Of a stretch of 64,000 nt of DNA, positions 46,960-54,684 are shown one piece after another. The notes below the pieces were generated by a model, which was not told where the DNA came from, made no database searches, and was given only the letters and a program-made list of their open reading frames with translations. The stretch is from Serratia fonticola (GTDB lineage: Bacteria; Pseudomonadota; Gammaproteobacteria; Enterobacterales; Enterobacteriaceae), in assembly GCF_001006005.1 (NCBI RefSeq), contig NZ_CP011254.1, positions 3,658,001-3,722,000 on the forward strand. Direction: 5' to 3'. The number at the start of each line of letters is the position of its first letter. The stretch's first letter is position 1. The position numbers and the translations under genes are program-made.

Positions 46960-47726
46960 ATATCACGCGCGGGTGGCGCGATCCTCTGCCGTGGACATTT
47001 GCTCTGCTAGTGGCGTTGGTCTTCGGCATGAACCATCTGCACGGCCTGTTTGCCGCTTGGTTCCCACAGTTGGAGCGGCCGGTGTATCAGCAGGACAGCT
47101 TCTTCTCGCTGGTTGTTGCGCACTTATCGCTGGTAGCCGTATCGAGCCTGATTGCGGTAATGATTGGCGTAACCGCTGGCATTGCGGTGACGCGCGCTGC
47201 CGGGAGGGAGTTTCGCTCATTGGTGGAAACCGTGGTTGCCGTTGGGCAGACTTTTCCACCGGTCGCGGTATTGGCGGTGGCGGTACCGGTAATGGGCTTT
47301 AGTGAACAGCCAGCGATTATTGCGCTGGTGCTGTATGGTTTATTACCGATCCTGCAAGGCACCTTGACCGGGATAGAGTCGGTTCCGGCGGGTACGCGTG
47401 AAGTGGCTCAAGGGGTGGGGATGAGCCGCTGGCAAGTTTTGTGGCGCGTTGAGTTGCCGTTGGCGGCCCCGGTGATCGTCGCGGGGATCCGTACTTCGGT
47501 GATTATCAATATCGGCACGGCGGCGATAGCCTCGACGGTGGGCACCAAAACGCTGGGAACGCCGATCATTATTGGCCTGAGCGGCTTCAATACGGCGTAT
47601 GTGATCCAGGGAGCGGTGGTAGTGGCGTTGTTGGCGATCATTACCGACATGCTGTTCGAACGCTGGGTAGGCTACCTCACCGCCTGGCGTCAGCAACGGC
47701 TGACTGTCTCATCTTCTGCGGGGTAA
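46956..47726 (+). CDS. yehW: Osmoprotectant ABC permease YehW
   Basis: 256 residues, about six membrane segments, OpuBB-type ([53 protein letters not shown]). E. coli YehW is similar in length (243). The start overlaps yehX. It ends the canonical operon, but a further gene follows only 5 bp later. Confidence 0.92.
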   Translation: MNITRGWRDPLPWTFALLVALVFGMNHLHGLFAAWFPQLERPVYQQDSFFSLVVAHLSLVAVSSLIAVMIGVTAGIAVTRAAGREFRSLVETVVAVGQTFPPVAVLAVAVPVMGFSEQPAIIALVLYGLLPILQGTLTGIESVPAGTREVAQGVGMSRWQVLWRVELPLAAPVIVAGIRTSVIINIGTAAIASTVGTKTLGTPIIIGLSGFNTAYVIQGAVVVALLAIITDMLFERWVGYLTAWRQQRLTVSSSAG

Positions 47727-47731
47727 CTTCC

Positions 47732-48514
47732 ATGGCGATAGTCTCTTTACCGATGTACGGCGTTAGCCACCAACAGGTGGAACCGTTCTGGCAGGCGCTA
47801 CGCGATAAGCTGCAGCAACTGGGTATGGCGGAGGTTCCCCAGACGCTGAGTTGGCCGCAGGATTTGCCGCAACACTGGCAACGGCCGGATCTGCTACTTA
47901 GCCAGACCTGCGGTTATCCATTGGTGACGGTGTTACCACAGGTACAGCTGGTGGGCACTTACCATTACCGCGTGGAGGGTTGCAGCGGAGCGAACTATAG
48001 CAGTTGGCTGGTGGTGCGTGAGGATGAACCGGCTGACCGTCTGGAAGATTTTCGCGATCGCGTGGTGGCGTATAACAGCCGTGATTCACAGTCGGGGTAT
48101 AACAGCCTGCGAGCCTTGATTGCACCGTTGGCGCGAGAAGGGCGGTTTTTCCGCCAGGCGATCGCCTCTGGTAGCCACTATCGCTCATTGGAGATGATCC
48201 TGGAGGGGCAGGCGGATATTGCGGCCATTGACTGCATCAGCTTTGCCCTGTTGAAACGGGCAAGGCCACAAGCCGTTGCTGGGCTGAAGATTATTGGCCG
48301 TACCGCTGCAGTACCAGGCTTGCCGTTGATCACGGCGGCCGGAACGCCAGACTCACAATTGGCAATCCTGCGCACCGCGGCCAGTGCCATGGTCAACCAT
48401 ACGGCCAGTGAAAGCCTACTGATCGGCGATTTTAGTCTGGTGCCGCGTGCCGCTTATCAGCGGGTGGCCGAGCTTGAAAGGCTAGCGGCCAACGCTGGCG
48501 TCACGGCGTTATAA
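47732..48514 (+). CDS. PhnD/SsuA-like binding-fold protein without signal peptide
   Basis: 260 residues starting MAIVSLPMYGVSHQQVEPF, with no signal peptide or lipobox, so a cytoplasmic location is predicted. The pattern is of the phosphate/phosphonate-binding PhnD family (RPDLLLSQTCGYPLV, YNSRDSQSGYNSLRALIAPL, GQADIAAIDCISFALLKRAR). It starts 5 bp after yehW, so it belongs to the yeh operon, which E. coli lacks in this form. Function unknown: perhaps an enzyme or ligand-sensing protein rather than a transport subunit. Confidence 0.82.
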   Translation: MAIVSLPMYGVSHQQVEPFWQALRDKLQQLGMAEVPQTLSWPQDLPQHWQRPDLLLSQTCGYPLVTVLPQVQLVGTYHYRVEGCSGANYSSWLVVREDEPADRLEDFRDRVVAYNSRDSQSGYNSLRALIAPLAREGRFFRQAIASGSHYRSLEMILEGQADIAAIDCISFALLKRARPQAVAGLKIIGRTAAVPGLPLITAAGTPDSQLAILRTAASAMVNHTASESLLIGDFSLVPRAAYQRVAELERLAANAGVTAL

Positions 48515-48520
48515 AGCGGG

Positions 48521-48697
48521 TTATTTCGCTTGGATAGTGGCCGTTGGGGCGCTATCGGTAGCGGCATCGTTGGTGGTTGTGGTCTCTTCTTGTGGCGTAG
48601 TGGAACGGGTGTACATATTCAGCCCGGCCAGGAACACGCCGCTCAGAGAGCCGAAGGCACATAAGGCGATGACGATGAGGAACGCTTTTTTCCGCAT
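48521..48697 (-). CDS. Small single-pass membrane protein (58 aa)
   Basis: MRKKAFLIVIALCAFGSLSG opens the 58-residue frame, with a basic N terminus, one hydrophobic segment (about residues 5-24) and a Thr-rich polar tail (QEETTTTN). An ATG at 48697 and stop at 48521 fit in the space between the PhnD-like gene (convergent, 6 bp away) and the next gene. A weak GGA-like site lies upstream (CAACCTGCGAAATC). I do not recognise the family; enterobacterial chromosomes hold many such small proteins. Confidence 0.6.
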   Translation of the reverse strand: MRKKAFLIVIALCAFGSLSGVFLAGLNMYTRSTTPQEETTTTNDAATDSAPTATIQAK

Positions 48698-48937
48698 AAT
48701 GATGATTTCGCAGGTTGTCCAGAACAGCGGGAATTATAGCCCCTTCCCCGGGTGAAACAACACTCGTTTAATTGGGGGTATGCGGACTGCACCGATCCTC
48801 TGGTCTTTTTGGGCAGGATCAGGTTCGCAACTGAGGTTCAAAGGTTTTGCGAGGCGGATTCAGAACCCATTCGCTCATAATGTGCGCCGATGACAGCCTA
48901 TGGTAGGTTTTTTATGTTAAGTCCAAGGATGACCGAC

Positions 48938-49870
48938 ATGAAAAAAGCCACCTCCACCCCGCATGATGCTTTATTTAAGCAGTTCCTCACCCATCCAGAC
49001 ACGGCCCGTGATTTCTTGGAATTACATGTGCCGCCTGCCTTACTGCAGTATTGCGATCTGAACACGCTAAAGCTGGAACCCGGTAGTTTTATCGAGAGCG
49101 ACCTGCGTGCCCATTACTCTGACGTACTTTACTCGTTGCGAACCGAGAGAGGGGATGGTTATGTGTACGTTTTGATCGAACATCAAAGCTCACCCGACAA
49201 ACATATGGCATTTCGTTTAATACGCTATGCCATTGCGGCAATGCAACGCCACCTTGAGGCAGGGTACGACCAGCTTCCTCTGGTTATTCCTATGCTGTTT
49301 TATCACGGTCAGGTGACGCCTTATCCCTATTCAATGAGTTGGTTAGAGGAATTTAGTGAGCCTGAACTAGCCAGGCAGCTCTATGCGGGGCATTTTCCGT
49401 TGGTTGACGTTACCGTCATTCCGGACGATGAAATCATGCAGCACCGCCGCATGGCCATTCTTGAGCTGTTACAAAAGCATGTACGCCAGCGCGACCTGGT
49501 TGAGCTGTTAGAACAACTGGTCACATTGTTGTTGGCCGGATACACTACTAAAGAGCAACTCATATCATTGGTGAACTATATGCTGTTGGTGGGGAAAGCA
49601 ACCGAGCCGGAGACGTTGATCCGTGAGTTGGCCAGACGCGCGCCGCGGCATGAGGAGGAATTGATGACTATTGCAGAATATCTCGAGCAAAAAGGGTTCG
49701 AGAAAGGGATTAAGCAAGGCATGGAGAAAGGCATTGAGCAAGGCATGGAAAAAGGGCGGGAAACCGTGCTGGAAATAGCGAGTTCCATGCTGGCTGAAGG
49801 CTTTGATCGTGCCATGGTAATGAAGTTGACCGGTCTTTCCGCGGACGATTTGGCGCAAATCCGCCACTAA
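48938..49870 (+). CDS. Rpn family recombination-promoting nuclease / putative transposase
   Basis: 310 residues from the ATG at 48938, about nine bases after AAGG. Start MKKATSTPHDALFKQFLTHP, then SDVLYSL and VYVLIEHQSSPDKHM: the PD-(D/E)XK-like core of the RpnA-E family (Asp, Glu and Gln of EHQ are the usual active-site residues). The C terminus holds short repeats KGIEQGMEKG, probable coiled coil. E. coli RpnA promotes RecA-independent recombination. The many near-copies common in enterobacteria suggest mobility; no terminal repeats were seen here. Confidence 0.88.
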   Translation: MKKATSTPHDALFKQFLTHPDTARDFLELHVPPALLQYCDLNTLKLEPGSFIESDLRAHYSDVLYSLRTERGDGYVYVLIEHQSSPDKHMAFRLIRYAIAAMQRHLEAGYDQLPLVIPMLFYHGQVTPYPYSMSWLEEFSEPELARQLYAGHFPLVDVTVIPDDEIMQHRRMAILELLQKHVRQRDLVELLEQLVTLLLAGYTTKEQLISLVNYMLLVGKATEPETLIRELARRAPRHEEELMTIAEYLEQKGFEKGIKQGMEKGIEQGMEKGRETVLEIASSMLAEGFDRAMVMKLTGLSADDLAQIRH

Positions 49871-49949
49871 CATCGGCGGTAGGTCTAGTGACCCCCGAGT
49901 TTATTATTCATTAGTGGTTAGGCTGAGGCTGGAATAACAACTAGCAGAC

Positions 49950-49976
49950 CTAACCTCCCCCTTGGGGAGAAGTTAG
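49950..49976. terminator. Hairpin between convergent rpn and yedA
   Basis: CTAAC/GTTAG outer and CTCCCC/GGGGAG inner stems around a short loop. No T-run. Probably terminates both genes. Confidence 0.5.
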
Positions 49977-49986
49977 GAGTAATGCT

Positions 49987-50901
49987 TTACTTGACGGCTG
50001 GTTGCACCTTGGCCGGGCGGGCAAACAGGTATTTACCCAGCGTCACCAACACCACCGCCGAGACGATAATCACCAACGCTAGCCACTCGCGCGGGCCCAG
50101 GGATTCGCCAGCAAAACCGACGCCGAGCAGCACCGCCACCACCGGATTGACGTAGGCATAGCTGGTTGCTACCGCCGGGCGTACGTTTTTCAGCAGGAAC
50201 ATATAGGCGCTGATCGCCAGCATTGAACCGAAAACAATCAGATAACCGAGCGCCATGAAGCCACTGAAGGTAGGCATTTTATCCAAATGCTCACCGCTCA
50301 GTTGGCTGGCGATGGTCAGCACCACGCCGGCCACCAGCATTTCTGCGGCACCGGCCATCGGCCCGGCAGGGAGCGAAATGCGTGAGCCGAGTACCGAACC
50401 AAAAGCCCAACTGGCCGAAGCCAACAGGATTAACAGCGCGCCGGTCGGGTTACCCACCAGGTTATTGCCGGTGTTGAGCAACACAATGCCCACCAGGCCA
50501 AGGGCGATGCCGGTCCATTCCAGCTTAGTATTGCGGATACCCCAAAACATGCTGAAGCATAGGGTGAACAGCGGAACCGTAGCGACCATCACCGCGGCAA
50601 TGCCGGAAGGCACATCCTGATGCTCGGCTACCGTGACCAGGCCGTTACCCACGGCCAGCAATAGAATGCCAATGGTGCCAGCGGCGACCCATTGTTTCAG
50701 GGTGGGCAGGGCATGGCCCCGCTGCAACAGGAAAACGAACAGGATGATACCGGCAATCAGAAAGCGAATGCCCGCCATCATCAAAGGGGGCCAGCTTGCT
50801 ACCCCCACGCGGATAGCGAAGTAGGTCGATCCCCAGACAATATATAACGTAAACAGCGCCCCGATTAACGGCAGGAGATGACGATTTTGTTGGCTCAGCA
50901 T
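49987..50901 (-). CDS. yedA: EamA/DMT family inner-membrane exporter YedA
   Basis: 304 residues, ten membrane segments in two EamA repeats. It closely follows E. coli YedA (WGSTYFAIRVGVASWPPLMM, GNGLVTVAEHQDVPSGIAAV, ATSYAYVNPVVAVLLGVG, LALVIIVSAVVLVTLGKYLF). Exporter of small metabolites; the substrate is unproven. It stands alone beside a convergent Rpn gene. Confidence 0.9.
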   Translation of the reverse strand: MLSQQNRHLLPLIGALFTLYIVWGSTYFAIRVGVASWPPLMMAGIRFLIAGIILFVFLLQRGHALPTLKQWVAAGTIGILLLAVGNGLVTVAEHQDVPSGIAAVMVATVPLFTLCFSMFWGIRNTKLEWTGIALGLVGIVLLNTGNNLVGNPTGALLILLASASWAFGSVLGSRISLPAGPMAGAAEMLVAGVVLTIASQLSGEHLDKMPTFSGFMALGYLIVFGSMLAISAYMFLLKNVRPAVATSYAYVNPVVAVLLGVGFAGESLGPREWLALVIIVSAVVLVTLGKYLFARPAKVQPAVK

Positions 50902-51042
50902 GGGTTTTTATTCGGTAGGGTGAAAAATCGTTAGGACACTCAGTAAACCTTAAGCCATGGCCGATAAGCAATGCTTTTCTACTCGTTTAGTGATGTCGTG
51001 ATACCGGGGGAGGCTGCCAGTCCCTGGCCTACAATCAAGGGA

Positions 51043-51696
51043 TTACGACTGGGAGATCTGGTAGGCGCAGCGGCGGGCCCCGGTAAGAATATGTTCGCTG
51101 CGCTCAACCTTGGCTTGCAGCACCTCGGTAAATACGTTTAGTTCGGCGCGGCAAAATCCTTGGCAAACCGCTGCGGCGCTGCAAATAGGGCAGTGATTTT
51201 CCACCAGCAGAAACTCGCCGTCTTTCTCTTCACTCCACTCGGCCATATACCCTTCACGGCAACGGATGGCTGCCAGACGAGCAACACGTTCACGTAAATC
51301 GGCTGCACCGATCATCGCCTGTTTATAATTAATTCGAGTTTCCTGCTCTCGACTGTCGATCAGCAGGTCCATCGCCTGTTCACCCAGCTTGTCACGCACC
51401 GTGCGTAACAGTTGGGCGGTTAATTCGGCATGGGCGTCGGGAAAGTGGGCGTTACCTGCGGCGGTCAACTGCCAGAGCTGAACTGGGCGGCCAACGCCGC
51501 GGGTTTCGGCCTTGGCTTCCACCAGGCCTTCTTTTGCCAGCTTGACGAATTGCTGACGAGCGGCTTCACCGGTGGTGCCGAGGACTTTTCCCGCTTCTGA
51601 GGCTTGCTGCGGACCGTGGGTTTTCAACAGCTTCAGCAAGCGGTCACTGACCGAATGTGCGGTGCATTCGCCATTTTCCAAGTTAATTCTTGACAT
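51043..51696 (-). CDS. Winged-helix regulator with C-terminal cysteine cluster (COG2345 type)
   Basis: 217 residues. N-terminal HTH (SDRLLKLLKTHGPQQASEAG, TTGEAARQQFVKLAKEGLVE) and a C-terminal NHCPICSAAAVCQGFCRAEL with Cys also in RRCAY: a pattern seen in SufR-like regulators that can hold an Fe-S cluster. It is divergent from an MFS pump, with a 103-bp gap, so it probably represses that pump. Redox or metal sensing is inference. Confidence 0.82.
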   Translation of the reverse strand: MSRINLENGECTAHSVSDRLLKLLKTHGPQQASEAGKVLGTTGEAARQQFVKLAKEGLVEAKAETRGVGRPVQLWQLTAAGNAHFPDAHAELTAQLLRTVRDKLGEQAMDLLIDSREQETRINYKQAMIGAADLRERVARLAAIRCREGYMAEWSEEKDGEFLLVENHCPICSAAAVCQGFCRAELNVFTEVLQAKVERSEHILTGARRCAYQISQS

Positions 51697-51799
51697 ATTA
51701 CAGCGCCTCGCCCTTAATTATTCCAAGATATTGCTTGTTAAATTTAGCCTAATAGCAAGATCAACTCAATGCCATTCCTCTGAAAACAGGACGATAACC

Positions 51800-53245
51800 G
51801 TGATAACCGATGATAATAGCCGTTGGAGCGATCTCTTTTCCGGCAAAAATGCCGCCAGTGCCATCGCACTGTCGCTCGGCGTCGCCTTGCATGCGATCAA
51901 TATTCTGGTGGCGACCACCATTTTACCTTCAGTGGTGCAGGACATCGGTGGGTTGGATCTCTATGCCTGGAACACCACCCTGTTTGTGGTGGCCTCGATA
52001 TTAGGCTCGGCGCTGTCGGCACGTTTGCTGAGTGGCTACGGGGCGCGTAGTGCTTATCTGGTGGCGTCGCTGTTCTTCATCGTGGGCGCGATGCTGTGTG
52101 CGCTGGCCCCCTCCATGCCGGTGATGTTGATTGGCCGCACGGTACAGGGGTTTGGCGGCGGCCTGATCTTTGCACTGTCCTACGCGATGATTAACCTGGT
52201 GTTTGAACAGAAACTCTGGCCACGCGCCATGGCGCTAATCTCCGCGATGTGGGGGATTGCCACGTTGGTGGGCCCTGCCGTCGGCGGGATTTTTGCCGAA
52301 TTGAACGCCTGGCGCTGGGCGTTCGGTATTCTGTTGCCGATCATGGTGCTGTACGCCGCCTTTACGTTCCGTATCCTGCCCAAAGGTAAACCGCAGCAGC
52401 GGCCAACGCCGTTACCGTTGATGCAGTTGCTGCTGCTGGCTGGCGCGGTATTGGTGGTATCGGCTGGCAGCCTGGCAGATAGCGGTTGGCTAAACGTGGG
52501 CGGCATCGTGCTGGCGTTGCTGTTGTTGATTGGGTTAATCCGGCGTGAGGGACATTCCCGCGCCCGCCTGCTGCCATATCAGGCACTGCGTCGTGGTTCA
52601 GCGCTGGCTTCGTTGTACGTTACGGTAACGCTATTGGTGATCGGCATGACCAGCGAGATCTTTGTGCCTTACTTTTTGCAAACCTTGCATGGTCAGTCAC
52701 CGCTGATTTCCGGCTATATCGCAGCCACTATGGCAGCGGGTTGGACCCTCTCAGAAATCCTTAGCTCCGGTTGGCGCGGCGTGGGGATCCGTTTGGCGAT
52801 AATCAGCGGGCCGATCCTGGTACTGCTTGGTTTGCTGGGGTTGGCAGTGCTGATGCCAATTCCTTCTAACGGCCACTGGCAGGCGCTGGGGCCGATCGTG
52901 CTGGCTTTGACGTTGGTCGGTTTCGGTATCGGTTTTGGCTGGCCGCACCTGCTGACACGCATTTTGCAGGTGGCCCCGCAGGCCGATAAGGATATCGCCG
53001 GGGCCTCCATCACCACGGTGCAGCTGTTCGCCACGGCGTTTGGCGCGGCATTGGCGGGGATGGTCACCAACCTGGCCGGATTTACCACGCCGGGTGGCAT
53101 TGAGGGCGCGGCCTCCGCTGCTCATTGGCTGTTCCTGCTGTTTGCCTTGGCCCCACTGTTGGCGATCTACAGCGCCTGGCGCAGTGCGGCCATTAGCCAG
53201 CCAGCCGAGGAGTCTAGTCATTCTCCGAGCACATCGACTTCCTGA
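51800..53245 (+). CDS. MFS drug-efflux type transporter
   Basis: 481 residues from the GTG at 51800, eight bases after AGGA; the upstream reading to 51572 overlaps the regulator gene. About 14 membrane segments, as in the DHA2 group. MFS motif: LLSGYGARSAYLVASLFFIV (loop 2-3) and RTVQGFGGGLIFALSYAMIN. Divergent from the Cys-rich regulator. Substrate unknown. Confidence 0.86.
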   Translation: MITDDNSRWSDLFSGKNAASAIALSLGVALHAINILVATTILPSVVQDIGGLDLYAWNTTLFVVASILGSALSARLLSGYGARSAYLVASLFFIVGAMLCALAPSMPVMLIGRTVQGFGGGLIFALSYAMINLVFEQKLWPRAMALISAMWGIATLVGPAVGGIFAELNAWRWAFGILLPIMVLYAAFTFRILPKGKPQQRPTPLPLMQLLLLAGAVLVVSAGSLADSGWLNVGGIVLALLLLIGLIRREGHSRARLLPYQALRRGSALASLYVTVTLLVIGMTSEIFVPYFLQTLHGQSPLISGYIAATMAAGWTLSEILSSGWRGVGIRLAIISGPILVLLGLLGLAVLMPIPSNGHWQALGPIVLALTLVGFGIGFGWPHLLTRILQVAPQADKDIAGASITTVQLFATAFGAALAGMVTNLAGFTTPGGIEGAASAAHWLFLLFALAPLLAIYSAWRSAAISQPAEESSHSPSTSTS

Positions 53246-53273
53246 TAACGAAAGGGTGAGTGAGCTAAATTAA

Positions 53274-53492
53274 TCAGCCGCCATCCATAGATGGCGGTTT
53301 TTGCAAGATGGCGAAAATAAACTTATGTATAACTATGATCACGGCAATTGAAAAAAATACCGAGACGATAAGTTTGGATATTCCCGCTGGGGCAGAGTAG
53401 AGAGAGTTAACACCGATACCTGCACCGGATGTAAAAAATGAAGATAAAACCAGGCCGATGACGACAGAAAGGGTCCAATAGGTTTTTTTCAT
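53274..53492 (-). CDS. Small two-TM membrane protein, candidate immunity protein copy 2
   Basis: 72 residues: start MKKTYWTLSVVIGLVLSS, then about two hydrophobic segments (4-27 and 38-62) and a short tail with PPSMDGG. About 60% identical to the 68-residue protein at 53592-53798, so a tandem duplication. AAGGA lies 5-6 bases before the ATG. Class II microcin immunity proteins are often 50-100 residues with two membrane segments, and this fits by size and topology; the function is inferred from position downstream of the microcin-like gene. Confidence 0.68.
   Translation of the reverse strand: MKKTYWTLSVVIGLVLSSFFTSGAGIGVNSLYSAPAGISKLIVSVFFSIAVIIVIHKFIFAILQKPPSMDGG
53278..53302 (+). terminator. 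Rho-independent terminator after the MFS gene
   Basis: CCGCCATC and GATGGCGG pair around CATA and are followed by TTTTT. It overlaps the end of the copy 2 small-protein gene on the other strand. Confidence 0.8.
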
Positions 53493-53555
53493 GTTTTTCC
53501 TTAGTAACGGCCTCAGACCTAAGTGGTGCAGTAGGAATCTCCGTTATTTAACGTA

Positions 53556-53589
53556 GCCTCCATCCATGCGGTTGCCGATGGATGGAGGC
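53556..53589. terminator. Hairpin between the two small membrane protein genes
   Basis: A perfect 12-bp stem, GCCTCCATCCAT with ATGGATGGAGGC, 10-base loop. On the minus strand it lies right after copy 1 (stop at 53592). A related ATGGATGG-type hairpin ends copy 2 (53278), consistent with duplication of a gene-plus-hairpin unit. Confidence 0.7.
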
Positions 53590-53591
53590 CT

Positions 53592-53798
53592 TTAGGGTTT
53601 GTTTTTTTTAAAGATGGCACAAATAACTTTATGGAGTACCATGATAAAGTAAATTGAAAAAACCATTGAGACGACAAGTTTGGATATTCTCTCAGGGGCC
53701 GAGTAGAAACGATTAGCTTCAATTCCGGCGCCGGACAGAAAAATTGAGGATAAAACCAGCCCGATGACGACAGAGACGATCCAATAGAGTTTATTCAT
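53592..53798 (-). CDS. Small two-TM membrane protein, candidate immunity protein copy 1
   Basis: 68 residues (start MNKLYWIVSVVIGLVLSS) with two hydrophobic segments, ending in KKNKP. The ATG is only 6 bp after the microcin-like stop, so it is co-translated with it. The immediate pairing of a secreted Gly-rich peptide with a small membrane protein is the standard microcin-immunity layout. The paralogue at 53274 follows. Confidence 0.72.
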   Translation of the reverse strand: MNKLYWIVSVVIGLVLSSIFLSGAGIEANRFYSAPERISKLVVSMVFSIYFIMVLHKVICAIFKKNKP

Positions 53799-53804
53799 TT
53801 TTTC

Positions 53805-54173
53805 TTACCAGCTGCAACCGCCGCTGCCATTTTTGCCACTGCAACTGCCAGAGCTTTTATTTCCGCCAGGGCCAGTGCCGACATTACCACCTCCTCGGCC
53901 ACCATCTTTGAAACAGCCGCCGGTCGCAGCGCCATAAGCCAGGCCAGCAGCCATACCTCCCGGACCACCAACAGTACCTTTAGCCATGTTTGCCAGCATG
54001 CCTTCGATACAATCGGTATTGCCATACTTGTTATAGAAACCGCCGGAGCTATTTCCGGCACTATTATTTCCACGGTTATTGCGATTTCCTCCGCCGTTAT
54101 CCGAACGATCTCCACCATTATTACCTCGTCCGCCAGCTACATAGCCTAATAACGATAAGTCAATAACTTCCAT
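53805..54173 (-). CDS. Candidate class II microcin/bacteriocin precursor
   Basis: 122 residues from the ATG at 54173, with AAGGAG at a good spacing. The first 15 residues, MEVIDLSLLGYVAGG, fit the double-glycine leader pattern (hydrophobic at -4, -7 and -12, GG at -2/-1). The mature part (107 residues) is Gly/Asn/Ser-rich, with a glycine-zipper hydrophobic stretch (about 58-86: ANMAKGTVGGPGGMAAGLAY) and four Cys (55, 87, 111, 120). Microcin V has a similar gly-rich hydrophobic part and two Cys. The Ser/Gly-rich C terminus recalls siderophore-carrying microcins but lacks a proven modification site. No CvaA/CvaB-type exporter lies in the window. Confidence 0.75.
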   Translation of the reverse strand: MEVIDLSLLGYVAGGRGNNGGDRSDNGGGNRNNRGNNSAGNSSGGFYNKYGNTDCIEGMLANMAKGTVGGPGGMAAGLAYGAATGGCFKDGGRGGGNVGTGPGGNKSSGSCSGKNGSGGCSW

Positions 54174-54228
54174 AGGAAACTCCTTTTGATGAGGTGTTTT
54201 TTGAGTGTATTTTTCTAAATGCAAGTTA

Positions 54229-54257
54229 TTATTAACTCATCCATAATCGTATATCAA
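54229..54257 (-). promoter_or_regulatory. Predicted sigma-70 promoter of the microcin-like operon
   Basis: On the minus strand TTGATA (54257-54252) is separated by exactly 17 bases from TAATAA (54234-54229). This is a near-consensus promoter about 55 bp before the start codon at 54173. Confidence 0.65.
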
Positions 54258-54684
54258 TGGTTTTTTGAGGGGATGATTGTGATATTTTTATTTTTAATGG
54301 TTGTCGTAAGTTTAAAATGTAATATGTTTTTAAATTCCATAGATAATCTAACTTCCTATTAGGATGGCACTAAGGTTGATAATATTATTAGAAGGTTTAA
54401 CTGAATAGACTAAAATAGATGTTTTAATTTTATCATTTAGCCGTTTAATACTCATTTAAGTGTGAAACCGGTGGGAAGCGTGCAGGTTAGACGACCGTTA
54501 AGCGCATGGATGCGCGGTATGAGCCTTCATGGACGGAGCCACTGCGTGTCGGCGTTCTACATGCTTCTTACCTGTTGCACCATTAAACCCAGCTATTTAG
54601 CTGCAGGGGGATATGGGCAATTTTGTACAAACGCCCGATCTTGCCGAGTGCTAGAATGAGTTTCAATCCGCGTGGAAGGTAAGT
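54258..54684. other. AT-rich non-coding stretch upstream of the microcin-like operon
   Basis: About 430 bp, much richer in A and T up to 54450 than the surroundings. A short ORF at 54462-54659 has no clear ribosome site and no recognisable product. The base bias suggests horizontally acquired DNA or an H-NS-bound segment. Confidence 0.5.

Noticed and set aside
54462..54659. 65-residue ORF in the AT-rich gap upstream of the AraC gene
   Set aside because: No ribosome site, no recognisable product.
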